Shown: one piece after another, positions 27,329-35,040 of the stretch | How positions within the stretch are numbered: the first letter of the stretch is position 1 | How the letters are laid out: every line of letters begins with the position of its first letter | Assembly: GCF_003046175.1 (NCBI RefSeq) | Contig: NZ_PZZM01000001.1 | Location: 2,807,001 to 2,871,000, forward strand | DNA: 64,000 bases | DNA from: Bosea sp. 124 | GTDB taxonomy: Bacteria > Pseudomonadota > Alphaproteobacteria > Rhizobiales > Beijerinckiaceae | Reading direction: 5' to 3' | Notes under the pieces: generated by a model | The model's input: only the letters and a program-made list of their open reading frames with translations | Told to the model about the DNA's origin: nothing | Database searches by the model: none | Program-made: the position numbers and the translations under genes

Positions 27329-27616
27329 ATGATCGTCTGTTCCTGCAACGTCCTGTCCTGCCGGCAGATCAAGGGCACCATCGCCCCTGATGGGTCCGGG
27401 CCGCGTACGGCCGGCGAGGCCTATGATTGCCTGGGTTGCAGCCCGGATTGCGGGCGCTGCGCGCGCGAGGTTCGCGCCATCCTGGCCGAGGCACGCGCCG
27501 CCTGCGCGACGCAGTGCGGCTCATGCGCTGCGCGCGACATCGAATGCTCGGTTCATATCTCTGTCGGGCAGATGATGGACGGCCTTGTCATGGACAATGA
27601 CCGCGCCGCTGCCTGA
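27329..27616 (+). CDS. bfd: Bacterioferritin-associated ferredoxin (Bfd-like), Cys-rich
   Basis: A 95-residue [2Fe-2S] protein of the BFD-like family. Canonical cluster ligands are CSC (residues 4 and 6) and CGRC (41 and 44). It is longer than E. coli Bfd (64 residues) and has seven further cysteines: 11, 34, 37 and, in a C-terminal extension, 59, 63, 66 and 73. Bfd normally delivers electrons to bacterioferritin to release stored iron, and bfr lies just downstream. It starts 11 bases after the irr stop with a weak ribosome-binding site. Confidence 0.85.
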   Translation: MIVCSCNVLSCRQIKGTIAPDGSGPRTAGEAYDCLGCSPDCGRCAREVRAILAEARAACATQCGSCAARDIECSVHISVGQMMDGLVMDNDRAAA

Positions 27617-27677
27617 GAGCGCACGGATATCCACATAGGTCCGGCTTTTTCGCTTCCCTTCCGGAGACACTCGTCCT

Positions 27678-27698
27678 ACATTAGTATCATTCTAATGT
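27678..27698. promoter_or_regulatory. Iron-control-element-like palindrome upstream of bfr
   Basis: ACATTAG (27678-27684) and CTAATGT (27692-27698) form a perfect 7-base dyad around TATCATT. The right half TTCTAAT resembles the iron control element half-site TTCTAAA. It lies 19 bases before the bfr start, a position where bound Irr would block transcription, as it is known to do at rhizobial bfr genes under low iron. Confidence 0.6.
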
Positions 27699-27716
27699 GA
27701 ATTGGGGAGTGAAGCC

Positions 27717-28202
27717 ATGAAGGGTGACAAGAAGGTCATCGAGTATCTCAACAAGGGGCTTCGCTCGGAGCTCACGGCCATCAACCAGTACTGGCTGCAT
27801 TACCGCATGCTGGACAACTGGGGCCTGAAGGAGATGGCCAAGACCTGGAAGAAGGAATCGATCGAGGAGATGGTCCATGCCGACCGCTTCGTCGACCGCA
27901 TCCTCTTCCTCGAAGGCTTCCCGAACCTGCAGACGCTCGACGCCCTGCGCATCGGCGAGAACGTCAAGGAGGTCATCGAATGCGACCTCAAGGCGGAGAT
28001 CGAGGCGCGCGCACTCTATCAGGAGGCGGCTGGCTACGCCCGCGAGGTCGGCGATTATCCGTCCGAGCAGCTCTTCAAGGACCTGATGGCGGATGAGGAA
28101 GGGCATATCGACTTCCTCGAGACGCAGCTCGAACTGATCGCGCGCATCGGCCTCGAACTCTACACCCAGAAGCATGTGGGCTCGCTCGACGAGGGCCATT
28201 GA
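27717..28202 (+). CDS. bfr: Bacterioferritin
   Basis: A 161-residue four-helix iron-storage subunit, the usual length. Ferroxidase ligands are visible: Glu in [20 protein letters not shown] (Glu and His), Glu in [10 protein letters not shown], and EEGHIDFLE (Glu and His). The Met of EEMVHAD is the heme axial ligand position, so heme binding at the subunit interface is expected. The ATG at 27717 is 5 codons into the open frame and has GGGGAG upstream. Its own palindrome and the Bfd gene suggest Irr-controlled iron storage and release. Confidence 0.94.
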   Translation: MKGDKKVIEYLNKGLRSELTAINQYWLHYRMLDNWGLKEMAKTWKKESIEEMVHADRFVDRILFLEGFPNLQTLDALRIGENVKEVIECDLKAEIEARALYQEAAGYAREVGDYPSEQLFKDLMADEEGHIDFLETQLELIARIGLELYTQKHVGSLDEGH

Positions 28203-28226
28203 GCCCCAACCTCGCGCGATCAGAAG

Positions 28227-28258
28227 AGCCGGCCCCGTCACGTGGGAGCCGGCTTTTT
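28227..28258 (+). terminator. Rho-independent terminator of bfr
   Basis: A stem of AGCCGGC (28227-28233) and GCCGGCT (28248-28254) with an internal CCC/GGG extension is followed by TTTTT. It lies 25 bases after the bfr stop. Confidence 0.85.
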
Positions 28259-28330
28259 CGTTTCTGTCCGGCTCGCCAGCGCATTGTGTTCGTGCCAGAA
28301 ACCGCGCGCGCGGAATAATCGGGGGATGGC

Positions 28331-28873
28331 ATGGCGGCGAGCGTGATCACGTTGAGCGGGGCTCCGGGGCATCGCTTCAACAAGCCCTTGCAGGGTTCGA
28401 TCCGCCTGCTGACGGGGCTCGGCGTCGAGGGGGACGCTCATTGCGGCGAGACGGTGAAACATCGCTCGCGCGTCGCGGTCGATCCGACGCAACCGAATCT
28501 GCGTCAGGTCCATCTGCTGCACGCCGAGCTGCTCGACGAGCTGAACGCTGCCGGTTTCGACGTCGCGCCAGGGCAGATGGGAGAGAACGTGCTGACGCGC
28601 GGGCTCGATCTGCTGGCGCTGCCGGTCGGCGCGCGGTTGCGGCTGGGAGCTGATGCGCTGGTCGAGATCACCGGGCTGCGCAATCCTTGCGCCCAGATCG
28701 AGGCGTTCCGCCCGGGTTTGCTCGCCGCTGTGCTCGGGCGCGATGCACAGGGGCGGATTGTCCGGAAGGCGGGCATCATGGGCATCGTTCTGGAAGCCGG
28801 CGAGATTTGCCCGAAAGACGCCATCGACGTCACGCTGCCGGCGCTGCCGCACCGGGCGCTGGAGCGGGTCTGA
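28331..28873 (+). CDS. MOSC-domain protein
   Basis: A 180-residue stand-alone MOSC (molybdenum cofactor sulfurase C-terminal) domain. Typical features are GLGVEGDAHCGETVKH near residue 35, GQMGENVLTRGLDLLALPVG, and the Cys motif TGLRNPCAQIEAF. Members such as YiiM act with molybdenum cofactor to reduce N-hydroxylated compounds, but a role here is inferred only from the domain. It faces the cold-shock gene tail-to-tail. Confidence 0.88.
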   Translation: MAASVITLSGAPGHRFNKPLQGSIRLLTGLGVEGDAHCGETVKHRSRVAVDPTQPNLRQVHLLHAELLDELNAAGFDVAPGQMGENVLTRGLDLLALPVGARLRLGADALVEITGLRNPCAQIEAFRPGLLAAVLGRDAQGRIVRKAGIMGIVLEAGEICPKDAIDVTLPALPHRALERV

Positions 28874-28880
28874 GCAGCAA

Positions 28881-28908
28881 GAAAAAACCCGCCGGTTGAG
28901 CCGGCGGG
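28881..28908 (-). terminator. Rho-independent terminator of the cold-shock gene
   Basis: Reading on the minus strand, CCCGCCGG and CCGGCGGG pair around a 5-base loop (28888-28908) and are followed by six T (28887-28882). It lies 25 bases past the stop of the double cold-shock gene and may also stop the convergent MOSC transcript. Confidence 0.85.
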
Positions 28909-28932
28909 CCTGATCTCTATCGCGCCACGACT

Positions 28933-29628
28933 TCAGATGAAGCTGACGTTCGCCGCTTCCGGGCCCTTCTTGCCGGCGCGGATCGAGAAGCGCACGCGCT
29001 GCCCGTCCATCGGCGGCTGCAGGCCGCTGCGGCCGAGAGAGGAGACGTGCAGGAACACGTCCGGCCCGCCCTGGTCGGGCGCGATGAAGCCGAAGCCGCG
29101 CTCCGAGTTGAAGAACTTCACGGCGCCGTCGAAGGGGCCTTCCATCGGGCCGCTGTCGCGGTTGCCGAAGCCGCCACGATCGCCGCGGTCGGCATACCCG
29201 CCGCCGCCACCGCCGTATCCACCACCGCCACCATAGCTGCCGCGATCGCCACGGTCGGAATAACCGCCGCCGCCATAGCCACCGCGATCGCCGCGGTCGG
29301 CATAGCCGCCACCGCCGAAATCATCGCGGGGCGCGCGGGGAGCGCGGGGCGCGGCCGGCGTCGCAGTCGAGGCGTCGATCTCGTGGACAGCGACGACCTG
29401 CAGGCCGCGGCGGCCCTCGCCGAGATCGGCGATAATGGTCGCGCCCGGCTGGAGATCCTGCTGATCGAGCGGGCCGATCGCGGAGATGTGGAGAAAGACA
29501 TCGCCCGAGCCATCGGCCGGCGATGCGAAACCGAACCCCTTCTCGGGGTCGAACCATTTGACCTTGGCTTCGATATTTTCGTGCGTGACGAAGGGCTGAG
29601 CGGCAGGAGGTTTGCGACGATCGAACAT
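28933..29628 (-). CDS. Double cold-shock-domain protein with glycine-rich linker
   Basis: A 231-residue RNA/DNA-binding protein. Cold-shock domain 1 covers about residues 20-86 (RNP1 KGFGFA, RNP2 DVFLHIS). Domain 2 covers about 165-231 (RGFGFIAP, DVFLHVS). Between them is a 78-residue linker rich in Gly, Asp, Arg and Tyr, with three copies of a DRGDRG unit. Two-domain cold-shock proteins are common in Alphaproteobacteria; this long RGG-like linker is less usual. The first domain lacks the normal aromatic pattern only slightly. It is likely an RNA chaperone. Confidence 0.9.
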   Translation of the reverse strand: MFDRRKPPAAQPFVTHENIEAKVKWFDPEKGFGFASPADGSGDVFLHISAIGPLDQQDLQPGATIIADLGEGRRGLQVVAVHEIDASTATPAAPRAPRAPRDDFGGGGYADRGDRGGYGGGGYSDRGDRGSYGGGGGYGGGGGGYADRGDRGGFGNRDSGPMEGPFDGAVKFFNSERGFGFIAPDQGGPDVFLHVSSLGRSGLQPPMDGQRVRFSIRAGKKGPEAANVSFI

Positions 29629-29777
29629 GGAGCTTCAAGGATGAGTGACCGGGAGTGCGCAATCTAGCGCAAGCAAAGCGTGCCGTCATGGGGGGCGGAA
29701 CGGTAAATTATCGGCAGCCGAAGACACCGCGCCGGGGCTGCCCAAGCGGCGCGAAGGCACTTCGGCGGATCGTTAGC

Positions 29778-31043
29778 CTAGCCCGGGCGATCGGCCCGCG
29801 CGAGCACCGCCCGCAGCAGGACGTCGAGGCCGGGTTCGAGGTCGTCGCGCGTGCAGAGCTCGCCGTTGTTGTGGGTGATGCCACCCTTGCAGGGCGTGAA
29901 GATCATCGTCGTCGGCGCATGCCGGGCGATGAAATAGGCGTCGTGGCCGGCCTGGCTGAGGATGTCCATGTGCCGGTAGTCGCGGGCGGTCGCGATGGCG
30001 CGGACCTGTTCGATCAGCTCGGGGGCGAAGATGCGTCCGCCCCAGGTCCAGACGTCGAGGATCTCGACGCCGCAATCGGCCTTGGCTGCGGCCTCGAAGG
30101 CGGCGCGGCGCATCGCCTCGGCCATGACGGCGGAGGTCGTCGGATCGGGGTGGCGGACATCGCCGACGGCCTGCGACCAGTCGGACAGGATGCCGGGCTT
30201 GTTGGGCCAGGCAACGAGGCGGGCGGCGGTCGCCTTGCCGCCGGTGCCGGCATGGGTCCAGCCGAGGTCGTCGACCGCGACGAGGAAACGCGCGCCGGCG
30301 ATCAGCGCATTCTTGCGGCGCTCCATCGGCCATGGCCCGGTATGGGCAGTCTCGCCCTTGAATTCGATCAGCATGCCGGTGGAGGGGAAGCCGCCGGTGA
30401 CGACGCCGACCTGCATGCCTTCGCGGTCGAGGATCGGCCCCTGCTCGATATGCAGCTCGAAATAGGCGTCGAAGGCGTGGGGCTTGTCCTCCATCTCGCC
30501 GAGATAGCCGATGCGGGCGAGTTCCTCGCCGATCGACTTGCCGTCCCCGTCGCGGCGTCCCTGCGCCCAGTCGAGCGCATAGGCGCCGGTGAAGGCGCCG
30601 GAGCCGACCATCGGCGGCGAGAAGCGCGCGCCTTCCTCATTGGTCCAGTTGACCACCTCGAGCGGCCGGCGGGTGCGGTGGCCCAGCGTGTCGAGCGCGC
30701 GGCAGACCTCGAGCCCGCCGAGGACGCCGAGGATGCCGTCGAAGCGGCCGCCGTTGAACTGGGTGTCGAGATGGCTGCCCATCACCACCGGCGGCAGGCT
30801 GTTATCCGTGCCGGCGCGCCTGGCGAAGATATTGCCCATGCCGTCGACCCGGACGGCGAGCCCGGCCTCGCGGCACCAGGCGACGAACTGATCGCGGACC
30901 TCCCGGTCGGCGTCGGAGGCCGCGAGGCGCGACAGTCCGCCCGGCCGGCCGGGGCCGATCTCAGCCGAGCGCTCGATCGTCGCCCAGAAGCGATCCATGT
31001 CGATGCGGGCCTTGTCGCCCGCGGATTGGACTGGCTGTTCCAT
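29778..31043 (-). CDS. M20-family Zn-dependent hydrolase (N-carbamoyl-L-amino acid hydrolase/allantoate amidohydrolase type)
   Basis: A 421-residue peptidase M20-fold amidohydrolase. Metal ligands appear as His and Asp in VVMGSHLDTQFNGG(R)FDG, Glu pair in NEEGARF, His in FELHIEQGP and a C-terminal His in SQAGHDAYF. The FDGILGVLGGLEV stretch and HTGPWPMERRKNAL are typical of the AmaB/HyuC group that hydrolyses N-carbamoyl amino acids or ureidoglycine-type substrates. The neighbouring gene on the other strand is unrelated, so substrate cannot be deduced. It is cytosolic. Confidence 0.87.
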   Translation of the reverse strand: MEQPVQSAGDKARIDMDRFWATIERSAEIGPGRPGGLSRLAASDADREVRDQFVAWCREAGLAVRVDGMGNIFARRAGTDNSLPPVVMGSHLDTQFNGGRFDGILGVLGGLEVCRALDTLGHRTRRPLEVVNWTNEEGARFSPPMVGSGAFTGAYALDWAQGRRDGDGKSIGEELARIGYLGEMEDKPHAFDAYFELHIEQGPILDREGMQVGVVTGGFPSTGMLIEFKGETAHTGPWPMERRKNALIAGARFLVAVDDLGWTHAGTGGKATAARLVAWPNKPGILSDWSQAVGDVRHPDPTTSAVMAEAMRRAAFEAAAKADCGVEILDVWTWGGRIFAPELIEQVRAIATARDYRHMDILSQAGHDAYFIARHAPTTMIFTPCKGGITHNNGELCTRDDLEPGLDVLLRAVLARADRPG

Positions 31044-31249
31044 CGCTCTCGTCTTCGGTGCGCAAGAAGGGCCGAACCGCCGCTGCCGCCCAGGGCGTCG
31101 CCGCGATCGCCGATGGGGCGACTATCCGGCCCGTGCGGGGACGGGGGCAAATAGATATTGGCGATGCCTGACATTGTCGTAGCCGAAGGAGCGGCCGTTG
31201 CCGCGCGACACACCGGCCGGCACAGTGGCGCCATTCGGACAGGCGGGCC

Positions 31250-32854
31250 ATGGCAACCAGCGAAACGGACATCGTCATTCTCGGGGCCGGCCATAACGGG
31301 CTCGTCTGCGCCTTCCATCTGGCGCGCGCCGGCCTGAAGGTCACCGTGCTGGAGCGGCGAGGCATCGTCGGCGGCGCGGCGGTGACGGAGGAATTCCATC
31401 CGGGCTTCCGGAATTCGACGGCGAGCTACACCGTCAGCCTGCTCAGGCCGGAGATCATCCGGGAGATGGAGCTCGCGCGTCATGGTCTGCGCATCGTCGA
31501 ACGCCGGCTGGCGAATTTCCTGCCGCTGCCGGACGGGCAATATCTGGCGGCCGGTCCGGGACGCACGGCGACCGAGGTGGCGAAGTTCTCGCCCCGCGAT
31601 GCCGGACGGCTCGCCGCCTATGAGGAGCGGCTCGAGACCGTCGCCGCCGTGCTGCGCGACCTCGTGCTGCGCGCGCCGCCCAATGTCACTGAGGCCGGCT
31701 GGCTCGCGGTATTGCCGGAACTGGTCGAAGCCGGGCGGTTGGGCCGGCGCCTCGGCCGGCTCGCCACGACCGCCCGGCGCGACGTCATGGACCTTTTCAC
31801 CAAATCGGCCGGCGACTGGCTCGACGGCTGGTTCGAGAGCGACCCGATCAAGGCGCTGCTCGGCTTCGATTCCGTCGTCGGCAACTATGCCAGCCCGTAT
31901 ACACCGGGCTCGGCCTATGTGCTGCTGCATCATGTCTTCGGCGAGGTGAACGGCCGGAAGGGGGCCTGGGGCCACGCCATCGGCGGCATGGGCGCGATCA
32001 CCCAGGCGATGGCGAAGGCCTGCGCCGAGGTCGGCGTCACGATTCGCCTCGACGCTGCCGTCGCCGAGGTACTGACCGTGCAGGGCAGGGCGGCCGGCGC
32101 GGTGACGGAGGCCGGCGACGTCGTCCGGGCGCGGGCCGTCGTCTCGAACCTGCATCCGCGCCTGCTCTTCTCCAAGGTCGATCCCGCGGCGCTGCCGCCG
32201 GATTTCGCTGAGCGCATCGGCCGCTACACCTCGGGTTCGGGCACGTTCCGGATGAACCTCGCGCTGTCGGAGCTGCCGCGCTTTTCCAGCCTGCCCGAAC
32301 CGGGCGACCATCTCACCGCCGGCATCATCATCGCGCCCAGCCTCGGCTACATGGATCGCGCCCATGCGCAGGCGCGGCTCGATGGCTGGTCGCGCGAGCC
32401 GATCGTCGAGATGCTGATTCCGTCGACGCTGGACGACACCCTCGCCCCGCCCGGCCGCCATGTCGCGAGCCTGTTCTGCCAGCATGTCGCGCCGGTGCTG
32501 CCGAACGGCCTCGCATGGGAGGACTGCCGCGAGACCGTCGCCGATCTGATGATCGAGACGGTCGACCGCCACGCGCCCGGCTTCAAGGCATCCGTCATCG
32601 GGCGGCTCGCGCTCGGGCCTGCCGATCTCGAGACGCGCTTCGGGCTCGTCGGCGGCGACATCTTTCATGGCCGGCTCACGCTCGACCAGCTCTTCTCGGC
32701 GCGACCGGTGCTCGGCCATGGCGACTACCGCATGCCGGTCCCGGGGCTCTATCTCTGCGGCTCGGGCGCCCACCCCGGAGGGGGCGTCACCGGAGCGCCG
32801 GGCCGCAACGCCGCCATGGCCGTGCTGGCCGATCGCCACCGCCGGCGCTTCTAG
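31250..32854 (+). CDS. FAD-dependent oxidoreductase, phytoene-desaturase-like (PYROXD2 type)
   Basis: A 534-residue flavoprotein. The N-terminal dinucleotide motif is VILGAGHNGLVCA, followed by TVLERRGIVGGAAVTEEFHPGF, the hallmark of the CrtI/PYROXD2-like amine-oxidase-fold group. The C-terminal FAD motif is PGLYLCGSGAHPGGGVTGAPG. No carotenoid gene is near, so carotenoid synthesis is not implied. The function of the PYROXD2-like bacterial branch is unknown. Confidence 0.86.
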   Translation: MATSETDIVILGAGHNGLVCAFHLARAGLKVTVLERRGIVGGAAVTEEFHPGFRNSTASYTVSLLRPEIIREMELARHGLRIVERRLANFLPLPDGQYLAAGPGRTATEVAKFSPRDAGRLAAYEERLETVAAVLRDLVLRAPPNVTEAGWLAVLPELVEAGRLGRRLGRLATTARRDVMDLFTKSAGDWLDGWFESDPIKALLGFDSVVGNYASPYTPGSAYVLLHHVFGEVNGRKGAWGHAIGGMGAITQAMAKACAEVGVTIRLDAAVAEVLTVQGRAAGAVTEAGDVVRARAVVSNLHPRLLFSKVDPAALPPDFAERIGRYTSGSGTFRMNLALSELPRFSSLPEPGDHLTAGIIIAPSLGYMDRAHAQARLDGWSREPIVEMLIPSTLDDTLAPPGRHVASLFCQHVAPVLPNGLAWEDCRETVADLMIETVDRHAPGFKASVIGRLALGPADLETRFGLVGGDIFHGRLTLDQLFSARPVLGHGDYRMPVPGLYLCGSGAHPGGGVTGAPGRNAAMAVLADRHRRRF

Positions 32855-32882
32855 TTGCGTCGGGTCCGCTCCGCCCCAAGCA

Positions 32883-32909
32883 AAAAGGCCACCCGAGGGG
32901 TGGCCTTTT
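32883..32909. terminator. Bidirectional terminator between oxidoreductase and tRNA-Val
   Basis: A 12-base perfect stem, AAAAGGCCACCC (32883-32894) and GGGTGGCCTTTT (32898-32909), with a 3-base loop. A-run and T-run flank it, so it can end transcription from both sides: the FAD oxidoreductase on + and tRNA-Val on -. Confidence 0.88.
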
Positions 32910-32933
32910 GTCCCTGTATTTCAAGGGCTTGTA

Positions 32934-33008
<75 letters not shown>

Positions 33009-33138
33009 GTCTGCCGCGTCGGGGTATCGTCGCGGCGGCCGGAACAGGGTTTCGCCGTTGCCGGCTGACCATGTTGCGAGGTGTGCGGCTATAGCCGCTC
33101 GTTTCGTGGCTTGCAAGGCGCTTTGTGGAGAAAGCACC

Positions 33139-33160
33139 CGCCCGGCACAGGAGCCGGGCG
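33139..33160 (-). terminator. Hairpin downstream of cpdR
   Basis: CGCCCGGC and GCCGGGCG pair around a 6-base loop just 6 bases past the cpdR stop. On the minus strand only a broken T stretch (GCTTTC) follows, so it is a weak or Rho-assisted terminator. Confidence 0.55.
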
Positions 33161-33166
33161 AAACCC

Positions 33167-33526
33167 TCAGGCCGCGAGCAGCTTTTCGACCTCGTTCACC
33201 AACTCGCGCAAGTGGAAAGGCTTGGAAAGCACCTTCGCATCCTTGGGCGTCTGCGAATCGGGGTTCAGCGCCACAGCGGCGAAGCCGGTGATGAACATCA
33301 CCTTGATGTCGGGGTCGAGCTCGGTGGCGCGGCGCGCCAGCTCGATACCGTCCATCTCCGGCATGACGATGTCGGTCAGCAGCAGTTCGAAGGGCTCTTC
33401 GCGCAGGCGGTTGTAAGCCGAAAGCCCGTTGTCGAAGGAGGCCACGTCGTAGCCCGCATTCTGCAGGGCCTTGACCAGGAAACGGCGCATGTCGTTGTCG
33501 TCTTCGGCAAGAAGTATCTTGGTCAT
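33167..33526 (-). CDS. cpdR: Single-domain response regulator CpdR
   Basis: A 119-residue lone receiver domain. It has the acidic pair EDD (residues 8-10), phospho-acceptor Asp in LLTDIVMPEMDG, Thr in ITGFAAVAL and Lys in LSKPFHLREL. The sequence is nearly identical in pattern to Caulobacter CpdR, which in its unphosphorylated form primes ClpXP for proteolysis of cell-cycle proteins and is controlled by the CckA-ChpT relay. Neither partner lies in this window. It is divergent from the N-formylglutamate amidohydrolase gene. Confidence 0.94.
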   Translation of the reverse strand: MTKILLAEDDNDMRRFLVKALQNAGYDVASFDNGLSAYNRLREEPFELLLTDIVMPEMDGIELARRATELDPDIKVMFITGFAAVALNPDSQTPKDAKVLSKPFHLRELVNEVEKLLAA

Positions 33527-33788
33527 GGGCCTGATGTGTCCGTCCCGTAAGGCCTGTCTTCAAGGTTCGAGGCTGCCGGCCTGGCGACCCTCTTCCCAAT
33601 TCTCGTTCCCGGCGCGAGCGCCGTTTCCGGCGCCAGCGCCGGCAGGGTTATCGACCCATCCCCGTGCGTGGAACCCTACGTTTCTATAAGGCACCACTAT
33701 GGTAAACAACGGGTGAATCCCTCGCCGATGCCCGTTGCGCGCCCATGGCGCTTCAACCCCGCCGCTTTGTGTGCTTGTGTTCAGGGAG

Positions 33789-34709
33789 ATGAGCGCCCTG
33801 TCCGCCCCCTTTCCGCCCGGTCCCGAGGATGTCGTCGCCGAGATCGAGCGGCCGTTCACGCTGCACCAGCCGGCGCTCCATATCGTGCCGGTGGTCGTCG
33901 ACGTGCCCCATGCCGGCCGGCGTTACCCGCGCGCCTTCGTCGAACGGGCGAGGTTGCCGCTGCGCTCGCTGCGCCGCTCGGAGGATGCCTATGTCGACCG
34001 GCTCTTCGCGCGCAGCGTCGCGCTGGGGGCGCCGCTGCTCGTCGCCGAATTCCCGCGCGCCTATCTCGACGTCAACCGCGAGCCCTATGAGCTCGATCCG
34101 CGCATGTTCGACGGCAGGCTGCCGCCCTTCGCCAATACGCGCTCGATGCGGGTCGCAGGCGGGCTGGGGACGATTCCGCGCATCGTCGGCGACGCGCAGG
34201 AGATCTATTTCGGGCGGATTCCGGTGGAGGAGGCGCTCGCACGCATCGACGGGCTGTATAGGCCCTATCATGCCGGCCTGCGCGATCTGGTGCAGCGCAC
34301 GCAGCGCTCCTTCGGCACCTGCATCCTGGTCGACGCGCATTCGATGCCGTCGAGCGGGCTCGACCGCGACGGGCTGGCCAAGCCCGACATCATCCTGGGC
34401 GACCGTTTCGGAACCAGCGCGGCGGGTTACGTCACCGACATCGCCGAGGCGGCGTTCGCGAAGCTCGGCCTCACCGTCACGCGCAACCGGCCCTATGCCG
34501 GCGGCTTCATCACCGAGCATTACGGCGCGCCGAGCACCGGCGTGCACACGCTGCAGATCGAGATCAACCGCGCGCTCTACATGAACGAGGCGACGCTGAT
34601 GCCCCATGCCGGCTTTTCCGCGCTGGAACAGGCGATTTCCTCGGCGATGGCGGATTGTTTCGCGCGCTGGAGCGGCTGGCTCGACGAGTTCAGGCAGGCG
34701 GCGGAATAG
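33789..34709 (+). CDS. N-formylglutamate amidohydrolase family protein
   Basis: A 306-residue zinc-dependent hydrolase of the N-formylglutamate deformylase family (HutG-like). The N-terminal VVVDVPHAGRRYPRAF carries the first His. SEDAYVDRLF and DAHSMPSSG follow, and the C-terminal LQIEINRALYMNE closes the domain. No other histidine-degradation genes are near, so the natural substrate may not be N-formylglutamate. The ATG at 33789 has AGGGAG immediately before it, which is unusually close; the TTG start at 33735 is an alternative. Confidence 0.85.
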   Translation: MSALSAPFPPGPEDVVAEIERPFTLHQPALHIVPVVVDVPHAGRRYPRAFVERARLPLRSLRRSEDAYVDRLFARSVALGAPLLVAEFPRAYLDVNREPYELDPRMFDGRLPPFANTRSMRVAGGLGTIPRIVGDAQEIYFGRIPVEEALARIDGLYRPYHAGLRDLVQRTQRSFGTCILVDAHSMPSSGLDRDGLAKPDIILGDRFGTSAAGYVTDIAEAAFAKLGLTVTRNRPYAGGFITEHYGAPSTGVHTLQIEINRALYMNEATLMPHAGFSALEQAISSAMADCFARWSGWLDEFRQAAE

Positions 34710-34742
34710 GCGCCTCGCGCGACCGTTGCCGCCGCAACCCAG

Positions 34743-34868
34743 AAAAAAGGGCCGCACACTTGCGTGGCGGCCCAAGTCTAGGGAGGAAACGCCCAAGGAG
34801 GGCAACGAAGGCTTGAAGTGATCGCCCCTTCGCAGTGCACAATATGACAGTGCAGTGCGAAAAAGCAA
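34743..34868 (-). ncRNA. Probable trans-acting sRNA, MmgR/alpha-r8-like, with promoter
   Basis: A complete small transcription unit sits between two + strand genes. On the minus strand: -35 TTGCTT (34868-34863), 16-base spacer, -10 CATATT (34846-34841), start expected near 34836. The about 94-nt RNA has a 5' hairpin CGAAGG/CCTTCG (34832-34806), a small GCCC/GGGC hairpin (34803-34791), an unpaired TTTCCTCCCT (34789-34780) and a terminator GGGCCGC/GCGGCCC with six T (34773-34743). As I recall, the unpaired 10-mer is the conserved core of the MmgR (alpha-r8) sRNA family, an Hfq-dependent regulator of polyhydroxybutyrate. Family assignment rests on memory. Confidence 0.75.
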
Positions 34869-35040
34869 GTGGCCTGACCAAAATTCCGGACGAGCGAGCG
34901 GCGTATGGGGCATGCGCCCAGCGCAGGACAGAATATGATGCAGGCCGATCGCCTTGCCTTTCGCGGGCCGGCCGCCCATCAGGGTCATGACGAGAGAGCG
35001 GCGGCGCGACAGACCGTTGCGCAAGGATGCGGGGGCTTTG

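Noticed and set aside
29160..29330. Regular repeats resembling a CRISPR or minisatellite
   Set aside because: They are the in-frame codons of the glycine-rich linker in the double cold-shock protein; no conserved repeat-spacer pattern.
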